Below are positions 53,404 to 61,446 of a DNA stretch of 64,000 nt, piece by piece. Source of the stretch: an uncultured Blautia sp. Its GTDB lineage: Bacteria; Bacillota; Clostridia; Lachnospirales; Lachnospiraceae. The position numbers and the translations under genes are program-made. The stretch covers positions 1 to 64,000 of the forward strand of contig CAKRXU010000008.1 of the NCBI GenBank assembly GCA_934424575.1, read 5' to 3'. Position 1 is the first letter of the stretch; the number at the start of each line of letters is the position of its first letter. The notes beneath the pieces were generated by a model. It searched no databases. It was not told the DNA's origin and saw only the letters and a program-made list of their open reading frames with translations.

Positions 53404-54669
53404 ATGAAAACAAAAGCAGTGAGAATGTATGGAACAAGAGATTTAAGACTGGAAGAGTTTGAATTACCGCAGATTAAAGACGACGAGATCCTCGTAAAGA
53501 TCATGAGTGACAGCATCTGCATGTCCACCTACAAACTGGCAGAGCAGGGCAAGAAACACAAAAGAGCACCACAGAACATCGACACCAACCCGATCATCAT
53601 CGGACATGAATTCGCAGGCGTGATCGTAGAAGTCGGTGAAAAATGGAAAGATCAGTTCAAACCGGGAATGAAATTTGCACAGCAGCCGGCACTGAACTAC
53701 AAAGGAAGCCTTGCATCTCCTGGATATTCCTATGAATACTTCGGTGGAGCCTGCACTTACTGCATCATCCCTCACGAAGTTATGGAACTTGGCTGCCTGA
53801 TGCCATACGAAGGTGACAGCTTCTTCGGAGCTTCCCTCGGTGAGCCGATGAGCTGTATCATCGGAGGATACCACGGAAACTATCACACAAACAAACGTAA
53901 CCATGACCTTTCCGTAGGAACAAAAGCAGGCGGCGATATCATCATCCTCGGCGGCTGCGGACCGATGGGACTTGGTGCAGTCAGCTACGGTATCCAGATC
54001 GAAAACCGCCCGAAACGAATCGTCGTAACAGACATTGATGATGCCAAGATCGAGCGTGCAAGAGAGGTTATCCCGGAAGCAAAAGCAGCAGAAAACGGCG
54101 TAGAACTTCTTTATGTAAACACCGCAAAAATGGCTGATCCGGTCGAAGAATTAAAAGCGATCACCGGAGGCAAAGGCTATGATGATGTATTCGTATACAT
54201 TCCAAACAGAGCGGTTGCAGAAATGGGTGACAAGCTCCTTGCATTCGATGGCTGCATGAACTTCTTTGCAGGCCCGACAGACAACCAGTTCAAAGCAGAG
54301 ATCAATCTGTACAACTGCCATTATACAAGCACACATATTCTCGGTACTACAGGTGGAAACAACGATGACCTGATCGAAGCGAATGAACTGGCTGCCAAAG
54401 GAAAGATCGAACCGGCAGTTATGGTAACACATGTCGGCGGTATCGACAGTATCGCAGAGACAACCCTGAACCTGCCAAAGATCCCGGGCGGCAAGAAGTT
54501 AAGCTATACACAGTTCAACATGCCGATGACAGCAATTGAAGATTTTGGAAAACTCGGCGAGACCGATCCACTCTTCAAGAAACTGGACGAGATCTGCAAA
54601 GCAAACCGCGGTCTGTGGAGTGCAGAAGCAGAGAGAGTATTATTCGATCACTTTGGTGTGGAATACTAA
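53404..54669 (+). CDS. Zinc-type dehydrogenase, L-sorbose-1-phosphate reductase-like
   Basis: This 421-residue medium-chain dehydrogenase has the GroES-like half (GHEFAGVIVEVGEKW, proton-relay and zinc region ASLGEPMSCIIGGYHGNYHTNKRN) and a Rossmann half (IIILGGCGPMGLGAVSYGI). Its length and N-terminus recall SorE, which interconverts L-sorbose-1-phosphate and glucitol-6-phosphate. It is unlike MtlD, the usual mannitol-1-phosphate 5-dehydrogenase. In this operon it probably oxidises the PTS product; mannitol-1-phosphate to fructose-1-phosphate would fit the kinase next door. AAGGAG precedes the ATG. Confidence 0.82.
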   Translation: MKTKAVRMYGTRDLRLEEFELPQIKDDEILVKIMSDSICMSTYKLAEQGKKHKRAPQNIDTNPIIIGHEFAGVIVEVGEKWKDQFKPGMKFAQQPALNYKGSLASPGYSYEYFGGACTYCIIPHEVMELGCLMPYEGDSFFGASLGEPMSCIIGGYHGNYHTNKRNHDLSVGTKAGGDIIILGGCGPMGLGAVSYGIQIENRPKRIVVTDIDDAKIERAREVIPEAKAAENGVELLYVNTAKMADPVEELKAITGGKGYDDVFVYIPNRAVAEMGDKLLAFDGCMNFFAGPTDNQFKAEINLYNCHYTSTHILGTTGGNNDDLIEANELAAKGKIEPAVMVTHVGGIDSIAETTLNLPKIPGGKKLSYTQFNMPMTAIEDFGKLGETDPLFKKLDEICKANRGLWSAEAERVLFDHFGVEY

Positions 54670-54690
54670 AAACAGATAAAAAATATATTT

Positions 54691-54724
54691 TTTGCCGGCG
54701 GGAATTTCCAGCCGGCATTTTTTA
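54691..54724 (+). terminator. Terminator of the second mtl unit
   Basis: The 7-base stem TGCCGGC / GCCGGCA, followed by TTTTTT. Confidence 0.85.
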
Positions 54725-54812
54725 TATGGAATTAAGAAAATTTAAGAAAATATTCAGAGAAAAGTAATATTATTATGTAAAAATGATAAGAGCAAAGGCA
54801 GGTGAACAAGTA

Positions 54813-56333
54813 ATGGATAATGTACTAAAATATTTAGAAAAAACAGCAGAGAAATTTCCAGAAAAGACAGCTGTTGATGATGGAGATCAGCAGTTTACAT
54901 ATCAGGAACTTCTGGAGCGGGCAAGATGCTTTGGACGCTCTTTTCTGGACAAGACAACTCCGGGCAGACCGGTCGCGATTCTGAGAGAAAAAGGCTCAGA
55001 AGTTCTGGCGGCTATGTTTGGAGTTGTTTATGCAGGATGTTTTTATGTAATGATCGATCCGGAGCAGCCACTTGAAAGACTGAAAGACATCCTTGCAGTC
55101 CTGGATACAGATCTGGTAGTCACAGACGGCAGATACAGGCATCAGCTTGACGATGCGGGTTATCAGGGACAGATCTATCTTCTGGATCAGGAATGTGCAG
55201 AAAATCCTCTTACAGAGCAGGATATGGAGAAACTGAAAGAAAGACGCTCCGGGGCAAAGAATACAGATCTTTTGTATGGTATTTTTACTTCAGGTTCCAC
55301 GGGCAAACCGAAATGTGTTGCAGTCAACCATCAGTCAGTTATTGACTTTATCGGTCATTTTACGAAGCAGTTCCAGATTACAGAGCAGGACCGTATTGGC
55401 AATCAGGCACCGTTTGATTTTGATGTTTCCGTAAAGGATATTTATTCTGCGATCATGACAGGCGCGACTCTGGTGCTGGTTCCGAAGAAACTGTTTGCAC
55501 TTCCTCCGAAACTTCTTGATTACCTTTGTGACAAAAAGATCACAGTTATGATATGGGCGGTTTCAGCTCTCTGTCTGATCTCATCGCTCAAAGGTCTGAA
55601 ATATAAGATCCCGGAAGATGCAAGGATGATCATGTTCAGCGGTGAAGTTATGCCGGTGAAGCAGATGAGACTCTGGCAGCAGGCTCTCCCGCAGACCAAA
55701 TTTATCAATCTGTATGGACCATCAGAAATTACCTGTAACTGTACATGGTATCCGGTACAGAGAGAATTTCAGGATGGCGAAGTGATCCCGGCAGGCAGGG
55801 CTTTTGATGGAAGAACGGTATTTCTCCTTGATGAGGCTGGTGCAGAGATCACGGAAGCCGGCAAAACAGGTGAGATCTGTGTTGCAGGTGAGTCACTGGC
55901 AGATGGTTACTATCATAATGAAGAGGAAACTGCACGCAGGTTTGTTCAGGGGACGATCGCTTCTACCGGACAGAATACAAGATATTATAAGACAGGTGAT
56001 CTTGGATATTATGGCGAGGATGAGAACCTGTATTTTGCCGGAAGAAAAGATTTTCAGATCAAACATATGGGACACAGGATCGAGCTGGAAGAGATTGAAA
56101 GAGCTTTTGAGAAACTTGACGGAGTTTCAAGATGCTGCTGTCTGTTTGACAAAAAACGTAACAAACTTCTGGGATTTTATACTGGCGACAGCGAAGAAAA
56201 AGAAGTTCATCAGGAACTCAAACGTTATCTTCCGTTATACATGATCCCAGCAAAGATCCGCAGGATCGAAAAGATGCCTCTGAATAAAAATGGCAAGATC
56301 GATCGCAAATATCTTGCTCAGGAATGGGAGTAA
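54813..56333 (+). CDS. Stand-alone amino-acid adenylation enzyme (DltA-like)
   Basis: This 506-residue AMP-forming ligase activates a carboxylic acid and loads it on a carrier protein. Core motifs are complete: A3 GIFTSGSTGKPKCVAVNH, A4 APFDFDVSVKDIY (with the aspartate that binds an amino group, as in DltA), A5 NLYGPSEIT, A7 TGDLGYYG, A8 GHRIELEEIE and A10 lysine in NKNGKIDRKYL. The PLP decarboxylase gene overlaps its stop and a free carrier protein follows. No dltB, dltC or dltD is near, so a teichoic acid D-alanylation role is unlikely. The start is the ATG at 54813, with a weak AGGTG upstream. Confidence 0.85.
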   Translation: MDNVLKYLEKTAEKFPEKTAVDDGDQQFTYQELLERARCFGRSFLDKTTPGRPVAILREKGSEVLAAMFGVVYAGCFYVMIDPEQPLERLKDILAVLDTDLVVTDGRYRHQLDDAGYQGQIYLLDQECAENPLTEQDMEKLKERRSGAKNTDLLYGIFTSGSTGKPKCVAVNHQSVIDFIGHFTKQFQITEQDRIGNQAPFDFDVSVKDIYSAIMTGATLVLVPKKLFALPPKLLDYLCDKKITVMIWAVSALCLISSLKGLKYKIPEDARMIMFSGEVMPVKQMRLWQQALPQTKFINLYGPSEITCNCTWYPVQREFQDGEVIPAGRAFDGRTVFLLDEAGAEITEAGKTGEICVAGESLADGYYHNEEETARRFVQGTIASTGQNTRYYKTGDLGYYGEDENLYFAGRKDFQIKHMGHRIELEEIERAFEKLDGVSRCCCLFDKKRNKLLGFYTGDSEEKEVHQELKRYLPLYMIPAKIRRIEKMPLNKNGKIDRKYLAQEWE

Positions 56334-57514
56334 TGGTTATGCAGACAAAAGAACTGGAAAAGGCAGCAGGATTTGGGACACCACTTTATGTATTCCATGA
56401 AGAAGAACTGAAAGAAACCACCGGACGTCTGCAGGCGACACTGGGTAAGGTCGCAGGTCTTTGTTATGCAATGAAAGCGAATCCTTTCCTTGTAAAGATA
56501 ATGGAGCAGCTTGTTGACCGTATTGAGGTCTGTTCCATGGGAGAATTTGCAATCTGTGAGGAACAAAAAATAGCACCAGAGAAAATTCTGGTATCAGGCG
56601 TCCTCAAAAAGGCAGAAAAGCTCAATGCAGTTCTGGATAAATATGGGAATTCCTGTATGTATACAGCAGAATCCATGCAGCAGTTTGAGCTCCTGAAAAA
56701 CTGGTCAATGGAACATAAGCAGGAGATTTCTGTATTTCCAAGACTCACCAGTGGAAATCAGTTTGGAATGGATCAGAAAACAATAGAAAAGCTGGTCGAA
56801 AACAGACAGGAGTATCCATTCCTTAAAATCCGGGGAATTCATTATTTTTCCGGTACACAGAAACGTTCTGTCAGCAAAATCCAGAAAGAACTGGAAAAGC
56901 TGGATGTCTTTCTTGGTGAACTGAAAGAAAAATATAGATTTGAGCCAGAAGAACTGGAATATGGTCCGGGTCTGCCGGTTTCTTATTTTGATCCCTCAAA
57001 AGAAATTGGAGAAGAGGGGCTTATGGAGATCGTCCGGACAGTGGAACAGATGCATTTTTCCGGAAAGATCACTTTTGAGATGGGAAGAGCTTTTGCGGCA
57101 GACTGTGGTTATTATCTCACAAAGATCATGGATGTCAAATCAAGTGATGACAAAAACTATTGCATTACGGATGGTGGGATCCATCATCTTAATTATGACG
57201 GGCAGATCAGAGGAATGTATGAACCTCCTATGGAAATCCTTGCCAAGGAGCGACAGGGAGAAGAAAAGAACTGGACGATCTGCGGAAGCCTTTGTACAGT
57301 AAATGACATCATGGTGCAGAAACTGGCCATTACAGAGCCAAAACCAGGAGATATACTGGTATTTAAAAGAACGGGAGCGTATTCTTCGATGGAAGGAATG
57401 CTGTTGTTCTTAAGTCACAGCCTTCCTAAAATTCTGCTGTATAATAAAGAAGAAGGTTTCAGACAGATAAGAAAAGCTTATCAGACTTATAAATGGAATA
57501 TGGAGGAAAAATAA
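56333..57514 (+). CDS. Fold-type III PLP decarboxylase, BtrK-like
   Basis: This 393-residue protein of the diaminopimelate/ornithine decarboxylase family has the PLP lysine in CYAMKANPF (K48), GIHYFSGTQKRS and QFGMD motifs. The block ITDGGIHHL and the C-terminal cysteine region ICGSLCTVND are also present. This pattern recalls BtrK of butirosin biosynthesis, which decarboxylates glutamate while it is bound to a carrier protein. The start at 56333 overlaps the ligase stop (TAATG); ATGs at 56324 and 56339 are alternatives. Use of a carrier-bound substrate is inference from the neighbours. Confidence 0.8.
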   Translation: MVMQTKELEKAAGFGTPLYVFHEEELKETTGRLQATLGKVAGLCYAMKANPFLVKIMEQLVDRIEVCSMGEFAICEEQKIAPEKILVSGVLKKAEKLNAVLDKYGNSCMYTAESMQQFELLKNWSMEHKQEISVFPRLTSGNQFGMDQKTIEKLVENRQEYPFLKIRGIHYFSGTQKRSVSKIQKELEKLDVFLGELKEKYRFEPEELEYGPGLPVSYFDPSKEIGEEGLMEIVRTVEQMHFSGKITFEMGRAFAADCGYYLTKIMDVKSSDDKNYCITDGGIHHLNYDGQIRGMYEPPMEILAKERQGEEKNWTICGSLCTVNDIMVQKLAITEPKPGDILVFKRTGAYSSMEGMLLFLSHSLPKILLYNKEEGFRQIRKAYQTYKWNMEEK

Positions 57515-57516
57515 CA

Positions 57517-57744
57517 ATGGAAACTTTACTTGAAATCTTAAATGATATTGATGAAACTGTAGACTGGGAAAACGAAACAGCACTGATCGATGATCGTATC
57601 CTGGATTCTTTTGGTGTGATCAGCCTGATCTCTGAACTGGAAGATCAGTTTGAGGTTGAGATCGATGCATCCGAAATTATTCCGGAGAATTTCAATTCTG
57701 CAGATGCTATGTGGAAAATGATCCAGAGATTACAGGAAAACTAA
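57517..57744 (+). CDS. Free acyl/peptidyl carrier protein
   Basis: This 75-residue acidic four-helix carrier protein has the phosphopantetheine serine in ILDSFGVISL (S31). Its second helix (SELEDQFEVEID) and the ending ADAMWKMIQRLQ match DltC-like and NRPS-type carriers. It lies three bases after the decarboxylase stop, with GGAGG upstream, and completes the three-gene set. It is the likely acceptor for the adenylation enzyme and the platform for decarboxylation. Confidence 0.88.
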   Translation: METLLEILNDIDETVDWENETALIDDRILDSFGVISLISELEDQFEVEIDASEIIPENFNSADAMWKMIQRLQEN

Positions 57745-57761
57745 ATATAACACGCAAAAAC

Positions 57762-57792
57762 GAAGGGCTGGTTTCAGTGAAACCAGTCCTTC
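57762..57792 (-). terminator. Terminator overlapping the bioA end
   Basis: The 14-base stem GAAGGGCTGGTTTC / GAAACCAGTCCTTC with a 3-base loop contains the bioA stop. On the minus strand it is followed by GTTTTTG. It also separates the carrier protein gene from bioA. Confidence 0.8.
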
Positions 57793-58958
57793 ATTACGTC
57801 AAAGATCTGAATCAGTTCCCCGTCGGAGATCACATAAGGGACCATAGAATACATATAGTTTAAGAACGGTCTGCAGAAGACACCACGTTCATAGGCAAAC
57901 TGCTGGAAGCCTTCCAGGGTCTTGGGATCGTGGACTTCCACGCAGGTACAGCCGCCCATGACACGGACTTCTTTGATGCGTGGGTCAGAGAAATTTTTCA
58001 TTTCCTGACGGGAGATCTGTTCGATATGCCGGATCTTGCTCATATAATCGTCACGCTCAAAGATTTCAATTCCCTTAAGTGCAACTGCACAGGCAAGTGG
58101 ATTTCCCATAAAGGTCGGACCGTGCATCAGGGCAAGGCGGTCATCGTCGCTGTAAAAAGCGTCAAAGACTTTGTGGTTTGCGACCGTGACAGCATGTCCG
58201 ATATAACCTCCGGTCAGGGCTTTTCCGAGAACCAGGATGTCCGGAAGGACAAGGTCTGCCACAAAGCGGTTTCCGGTACGGCCAAATCCAGTAGCAACCT
58301 CGTCAAAGATCAGAAGTACATCATACTGATCACACAGTTCTCTGGCACGTTTCAGGAAAGAAATATCATACATCCGCATGCCGCCGGCACCCTGAAGGAG
58401 CGGTTCTACGATAAAGCAGTTCAGCCTGTCGTGGTAAAGTTCAAATGCTTCCTCAAGCGCCGGGATTTCTGTCGGGATATGGACAACGCCTTCTTTTTTG
58501 TCAAAAGCGAAATGATAATCTTCGTCATCGCCGACTTCCATTGCCTTGAAGGTGTCTCCGTGGTAGGCATGTTCCAGAGCCAGCACCAGAGGGCGTTTTC
58601 TTCCCTGATTAGTGTTGTACTGGAGAGCCATCTTAAGAGAAACTTCTACTGCAACACTTCCTGAGTCGGAAAAGAAGCAGTAGTCCAGGTCACCCGGAAG
58701 AAATTCCTGGAGTTTATCAGAAAGTTTTTCTACCGGCTCATGGGTAAGACCGCCGAGCATTACATGGCAGAAATGGTCAGCCTGTTCTTTGATGGCGTTG
58801 GTCAGTTCCGGATGTTTGTAGCCGTGGATCATGCACCACCAGGAAGAGATCGAATCGATCAGTTTCTGGTCTTTGGTGTAGAGATACACGCCTTCTGCAT
58901 CCAGGATCTTATAAGGTTCTTTCATTGTTTTCATCTGTTCATAAGGATACCATATCAT
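57774..58958 (-). CDS. bioA: DAPA aminotransferase BioA
   Basis: This 394-residue class III aminotransferase makes 7,8-diaminopelargonate from KAPA, with SAM as usual amino donor. It has the family-specific DSISSWWCMIHGYKHPEL, YCFFSDSGSVAVEVSLKMA and the PLP lysine in LVLGKALTGGYIGHA. It is last in the bioY-bioB-bioD-bioA operon and overlaps bioD by four bases. Confidence 0.94.
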   Translation of the reverse strand: MIWYPYEQMKTMKEPYKILDAEGVYLYTKDQKLIDSISSWWCMIHGYKHPELTNAIKEQADHFCHVMLGGLTHEPVEKLSDKLQEFLPGDLDYCFFSDSGSVAVEVSLKMALQYNTNQGRKRPLVLALEHAYHGDTFKAMEVGDDEDYHFAFDKKEGVVHIPTEIPALEEAFELYHDRLNCFIVEPLLQGAGGMRMYDISFLKRARELCDQYDVLLIFDEVATGFGRTGNRFVADLVLPDILVLGKALTGGYIGHAVTVANHKVFDAFYSDDDRLALMHGPTFMGNPLACAVALKGIEIFERDDYMSKIRHIEQISRQEMKNFSDPRIKEVRVMGGCTCVEVHDPKTLEGFQQFAYERGVFCRPFLNYMYSMVPYVISDGELIQIFDVMKDWFH

Positions 58959-59653
58959 CTGATCTTCACCTCGTCATAAAGTGCACTCAGCACATCTGCA
59001 TCTGTCTCAAGTTCTGTGGCATTGTCCTGTACCTTCGCAAGCACAGGAAGCCCTGTCATATGTTCACACATGAAAATATTATCTTCTTCCATGATGTTTC
59101 CCGGATGGTAATGATTAAAAATGATGCCCTTAAGCGGAAGGTTGTGTGCCTTCATATATTCGAAAGTCAGGACAACACTGTTGATCGTGCCAAGGCCGGC
59201 ATCGGCAACAAGGATACTGGAAAGCCCAAATTCCCGGATTACATCTTCAAGCTGGATCTTGCACTCATCAAAACAGAGAGGGCAGAGGATTCCGCCGCTT
59301 CCTTCCATCGTGATGTAGTCATAGTTTTCTGCGACTTTTGCAAAACCTTCGCGGACAACAGCGAGGTCAACAGGATTTCCTTCCACGCGGGAGGCAAGGT
59401 GTGGTGACCAGGCATTTTCGTACACATAAGGGCACATTTCGCCAAGCGGCTGTGAGATTCCAGACATCTGCCGTACAAAAAGTGCATCACCCGGGATCAG
59501 GCTTCCGTCTGGCCGGCGGTCATTTCCACTCATGGCTGCCTTGTAATATGCAGGATTCTTGCCTGTCTGTGCAAGTTTTTTTACGATCAGTCCGGCGATG
59601 AAGGTTTTGCCGATGTCTGTACCGGTTCCGGTGAGAAAAATTGCTTTGCTCAT
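58955..59653 (-). CDS. bioD: Dethiobiotin synthetase BioD
   Basis: This 232-residue ATP-dependent carboxylase closes the ureido ring. It begins AIFLTGTGTDIGKTFIAGLI (P-loop), with AYYKAAMSG and MEGSGGILCPL. It follows bioB by seven bases and overlaps bioA. Confidence 0.94.
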   Translation of the reverse strand: MSKAIFLTGTGTDIGKTFIAGLIVKKLAQTGKNPAYYKAAMSGNDRRPDGSLIPGDALFVRQMSGISQPLGEMCPYVYENAWSPHLASRVEGNPVDLAVVREGFAKVAENYDYITMEGSGGILCPLCFDECKIQLEDVIREFGLSSILVADAGLGTINSVVLTFEYMKAHNLPLKGIIFNHYHPGNIMEEDNIFMCEHMTGLPVLAKVQDNATELETDADVLSALYDEVKIR

Positions 59654-59660
59654 TTTTACT

Positions 59661-60644
59661 TTACACTTCCTTCCAGTATTCAGGAGTCACGTCACGTCCC
59701 ATGTCAGCGAGCATCTGGCGGTCGCTTCGAATCGTCGCGCAGGCAACGGTGGTCAGCATGTTTCCGGTGATGGAAGCGGAAGCTCCGGCCTTGAAAGCAG
59801 TTTCTCCGTCGTTGGTGAGAAGAGCGCGTCCGGCAGCGAGACGGATGTTTGCCTCCGGGTTGATATAGCGGAAGAAAGCGATCGTGCGGAGGATATCTGG
59901 CTCAGAAAGTTCCGGAAGATGTTCCAGTGGAGTTCCCGGGATCGGCATCAGGGCGTTGATCGGGATGGAATCAATACCAAGTTCGGCAAGGCTGATCGCC
60001 ATATCCAGACGGTCTTCCCAGGTCTCCCCCATGCCGATGATGCCGCCGGAGCAGGCACACATGCCCTCAGCTTTGACTTTTTTGAGGGTTTCGATCTTCA
60101 TGTCGTAAGTGTGTGTGGTGCAGATGTTCGGGAAATTTCTGCGGGAAGTCTCGATGTTGTGATGGTAGCTGGTCACGCCTGCTTCGTGAAGACGGTGAAG
60201 CTGTTCTGCGGAGATAAATCCCATGGAAGCACAGAGGTCGATCTTGCATTCTTTATGCATAGTCTCATAAGCATGGATCGCCTGGTCGAATTCTTTTCCT
60301 GTCAGAGCTTTTCCGGCGGTGACGATGGAAAAACGGTCAACACCTTCGGACTCGTTCATCTTACAGGCTTCGAGGATTTTTTCCTCCGGAAGAAAATCGT
60401 AAACTTCGCAGGAAGTGTGGTGGTGTGCGGACTGTGCACAGTATTTACAGTCTTCCGGGCATCTGCCGCTGCGTCCGTTGATGATCGAGCAGAGGTCTAC
60501 TTTGTCTCCGATACAGGCCTTGCGGATGCGGTCTGCACCTTCGCATAATTCATCCAGATCGCAGGTGAGAAAGAAGGAAAGATCATCCTCTCTTGTGATC
60601 CTGCGTCCGTCAATGATTTCCTGGGCTAAAGTAAGTGGGTTCAT
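59661..60644 (-). CDS. bioB: Biotin synthase BioB
   Basis: This 327-residue radical SAM enzyme inserts sulfur into dethiobiotin. The cluster motif is GRCPEDCKYCAQSAHH. CSGGIIGMGETWEDR and LPIPGTPLEHLPELS-type blocks (here MPIPGTPLEHL) fit. It overlaps bioY by three bases (ATGA). Confidence 0.95.
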   Translation of the reverse strand: MNPLTLAQEIIDGRRITREDDLSFFLTCDLDELCEGADRIRKACIGDKVDLCSIINGRSGRCPEDCKYCAQSAHHHTSCEVYDFLPEEKILEACKMNESEGVDRFSIVTAGKALTGKEFDQAIHAYETMHKECKIDLCASMGFISAEQLHRLHEAGVTSYHHNIETSRRNFPNICTTHTYDMKIETLKKVKAEGMCACSGGIIGMGETWEDRLDMAISLAELGIDSIPINALMPIPGTPLEHLPELSEPDILRTIAFFRYINPEANIRLAAGRALLTNDGETAFKAGASASITGNMLTTVACATIRSDRQMLADMGRDVTPEYWKEV

Positions 60645-61231
60645 TTTGCTGTCTCCTCCGTATGTAATAAAGTTGTATTGGAATCAGAAAGGTACTGGAT
60701 CACGACCGGACGGACACGTCTGGCAATGATGGCACCAAGGATGCTTAAAGCGATGTCACCAGGTACTGCAAGAAGGAAGCAGTAGAGGATGAGCGGCCAG
60801 ATCCCGATCGGTGTGTTGATCACATAATTGCAGATCACGTAGTAGTAGATCATGCCGCAGGCATAGACGATCATAAGTCCCGCCAGGTTTGCGAGCAGGT
60901 AGCGGAAGATCGTCTTTTTCTTCAGATGTTCTGCGATACGTCCTGTCACGTAAGTTCCGAGGCAGAAACCGATGATATAACCAAAACTCGGCTTAAAGAC
61001 ATACCAGAGACCGCCGCCCTCGGAGAAGATTGGAAGCCCTGCAAGTCCAAGAAGCATGTAGGCAACGACAGAGATCGTTCCCCGCTTCGAACCAAGCAGC
61101 AGCCCGGCAAGCATCGTAAACAGATACTGCAAAGTAAAAGGAACCACCGGCACCGGGATCTTGATAAAAGCCCCCGCCGCGATCAGCGCAGTAAAAAGAC
61201 TGCAGTAGATTAAAGTTTTCGTCTTTGACAT
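60641..61231 (-). CDS. bioY: Biotin ECF transporter S component BioY
   Basis: This 196-residue, six-helix protein takes up biotin. It shows IKIPVPVVPFTLQYLFTMLAGLLLG and the GYIIGFCLGTYVTGR segment typical of BioY. I chose the ATG at 61231, with GGAGG seven bases upstream, over an ATG 20 codons earlier that lies within the operator. It leads the bio operon, and its ribosome binding site is embedded in the BirA operator. Confidence 0.94.
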   Translation of the reverse strand: MSKTKTLIYCSLFTALIAAGAFIKIPVPVVPFTLQYLFTMLAGLLLGSKRGTISVVAYMLLGLAGLPIFSEGGGLWYVFKPSFGYIIGFCLGTYVTGRIAEHLKKKTIFRYLLANLAGLMIVYACGMIYYYVICNYVINTPIGIWPLILYCFLLAVPGDIALSILGAIIARRVRPVVIQYLSDSNTTLLHTEETAK

Positions 61232-61263
61232 TTGTAAACCTCCAAAATCTTTATGGTTTACAA
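61232..61263. promoter_or_regulatory. BirA operator
   Basis: Perfect inverted repeats TTGTAAACC (61232-61240) and GGTTTACAA (61255-61263) with a 14-base spacer match the known BirA box. It reaches the -10 box of the bioY promoter, so biotin-bound BirA should repress the operon. Confidence 0.9.
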
Positions 61264-61291
61264 TTTTAAAAGAAAGAACGTAGATTGTCAA
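61263..61291 (-). promoter_or_regulatory. bioYBDA promoter
   Basis: On the minus strand a perfect TTGACA (61286-61291), a 17-base spacer and TAAAAT (61263-61268). Confidence 0.8.
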
Positions 61292-61315
61292 CTTAAAAAA
61301 TAAAAAAGTTTACAA
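61285..61315. promoter_or_regulatory. Second BirA-like site
   Basis: TTGTCAAC (61285-61292) and GTTTACAA (61308-61315) are 15 bases apart, one less than the equivalent arms of the main operator. It overlaps the -35 box of the bioY promoter. Confidence 0.5.
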
Positions 61316-61446
61316 TTGTATTGAAAGGAAAACAACGATTTTAAAGAAAGTCAGGATTTCGTAAAAAGTGGTCAAAATATGGCTGGTATTTTTCTGGAAA
61401 AGATATTATGATAAAATTCCAAGTTATATTTTACAGGAGAAAAGGT

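Noticed and set aside
54813..57744. dlt operon for teichoic acid D-alanylation
   Set aside because: A DltA-like ligase and carrier are present, but there is no dltB or dltD and a PLP decarboxylase lies between them.
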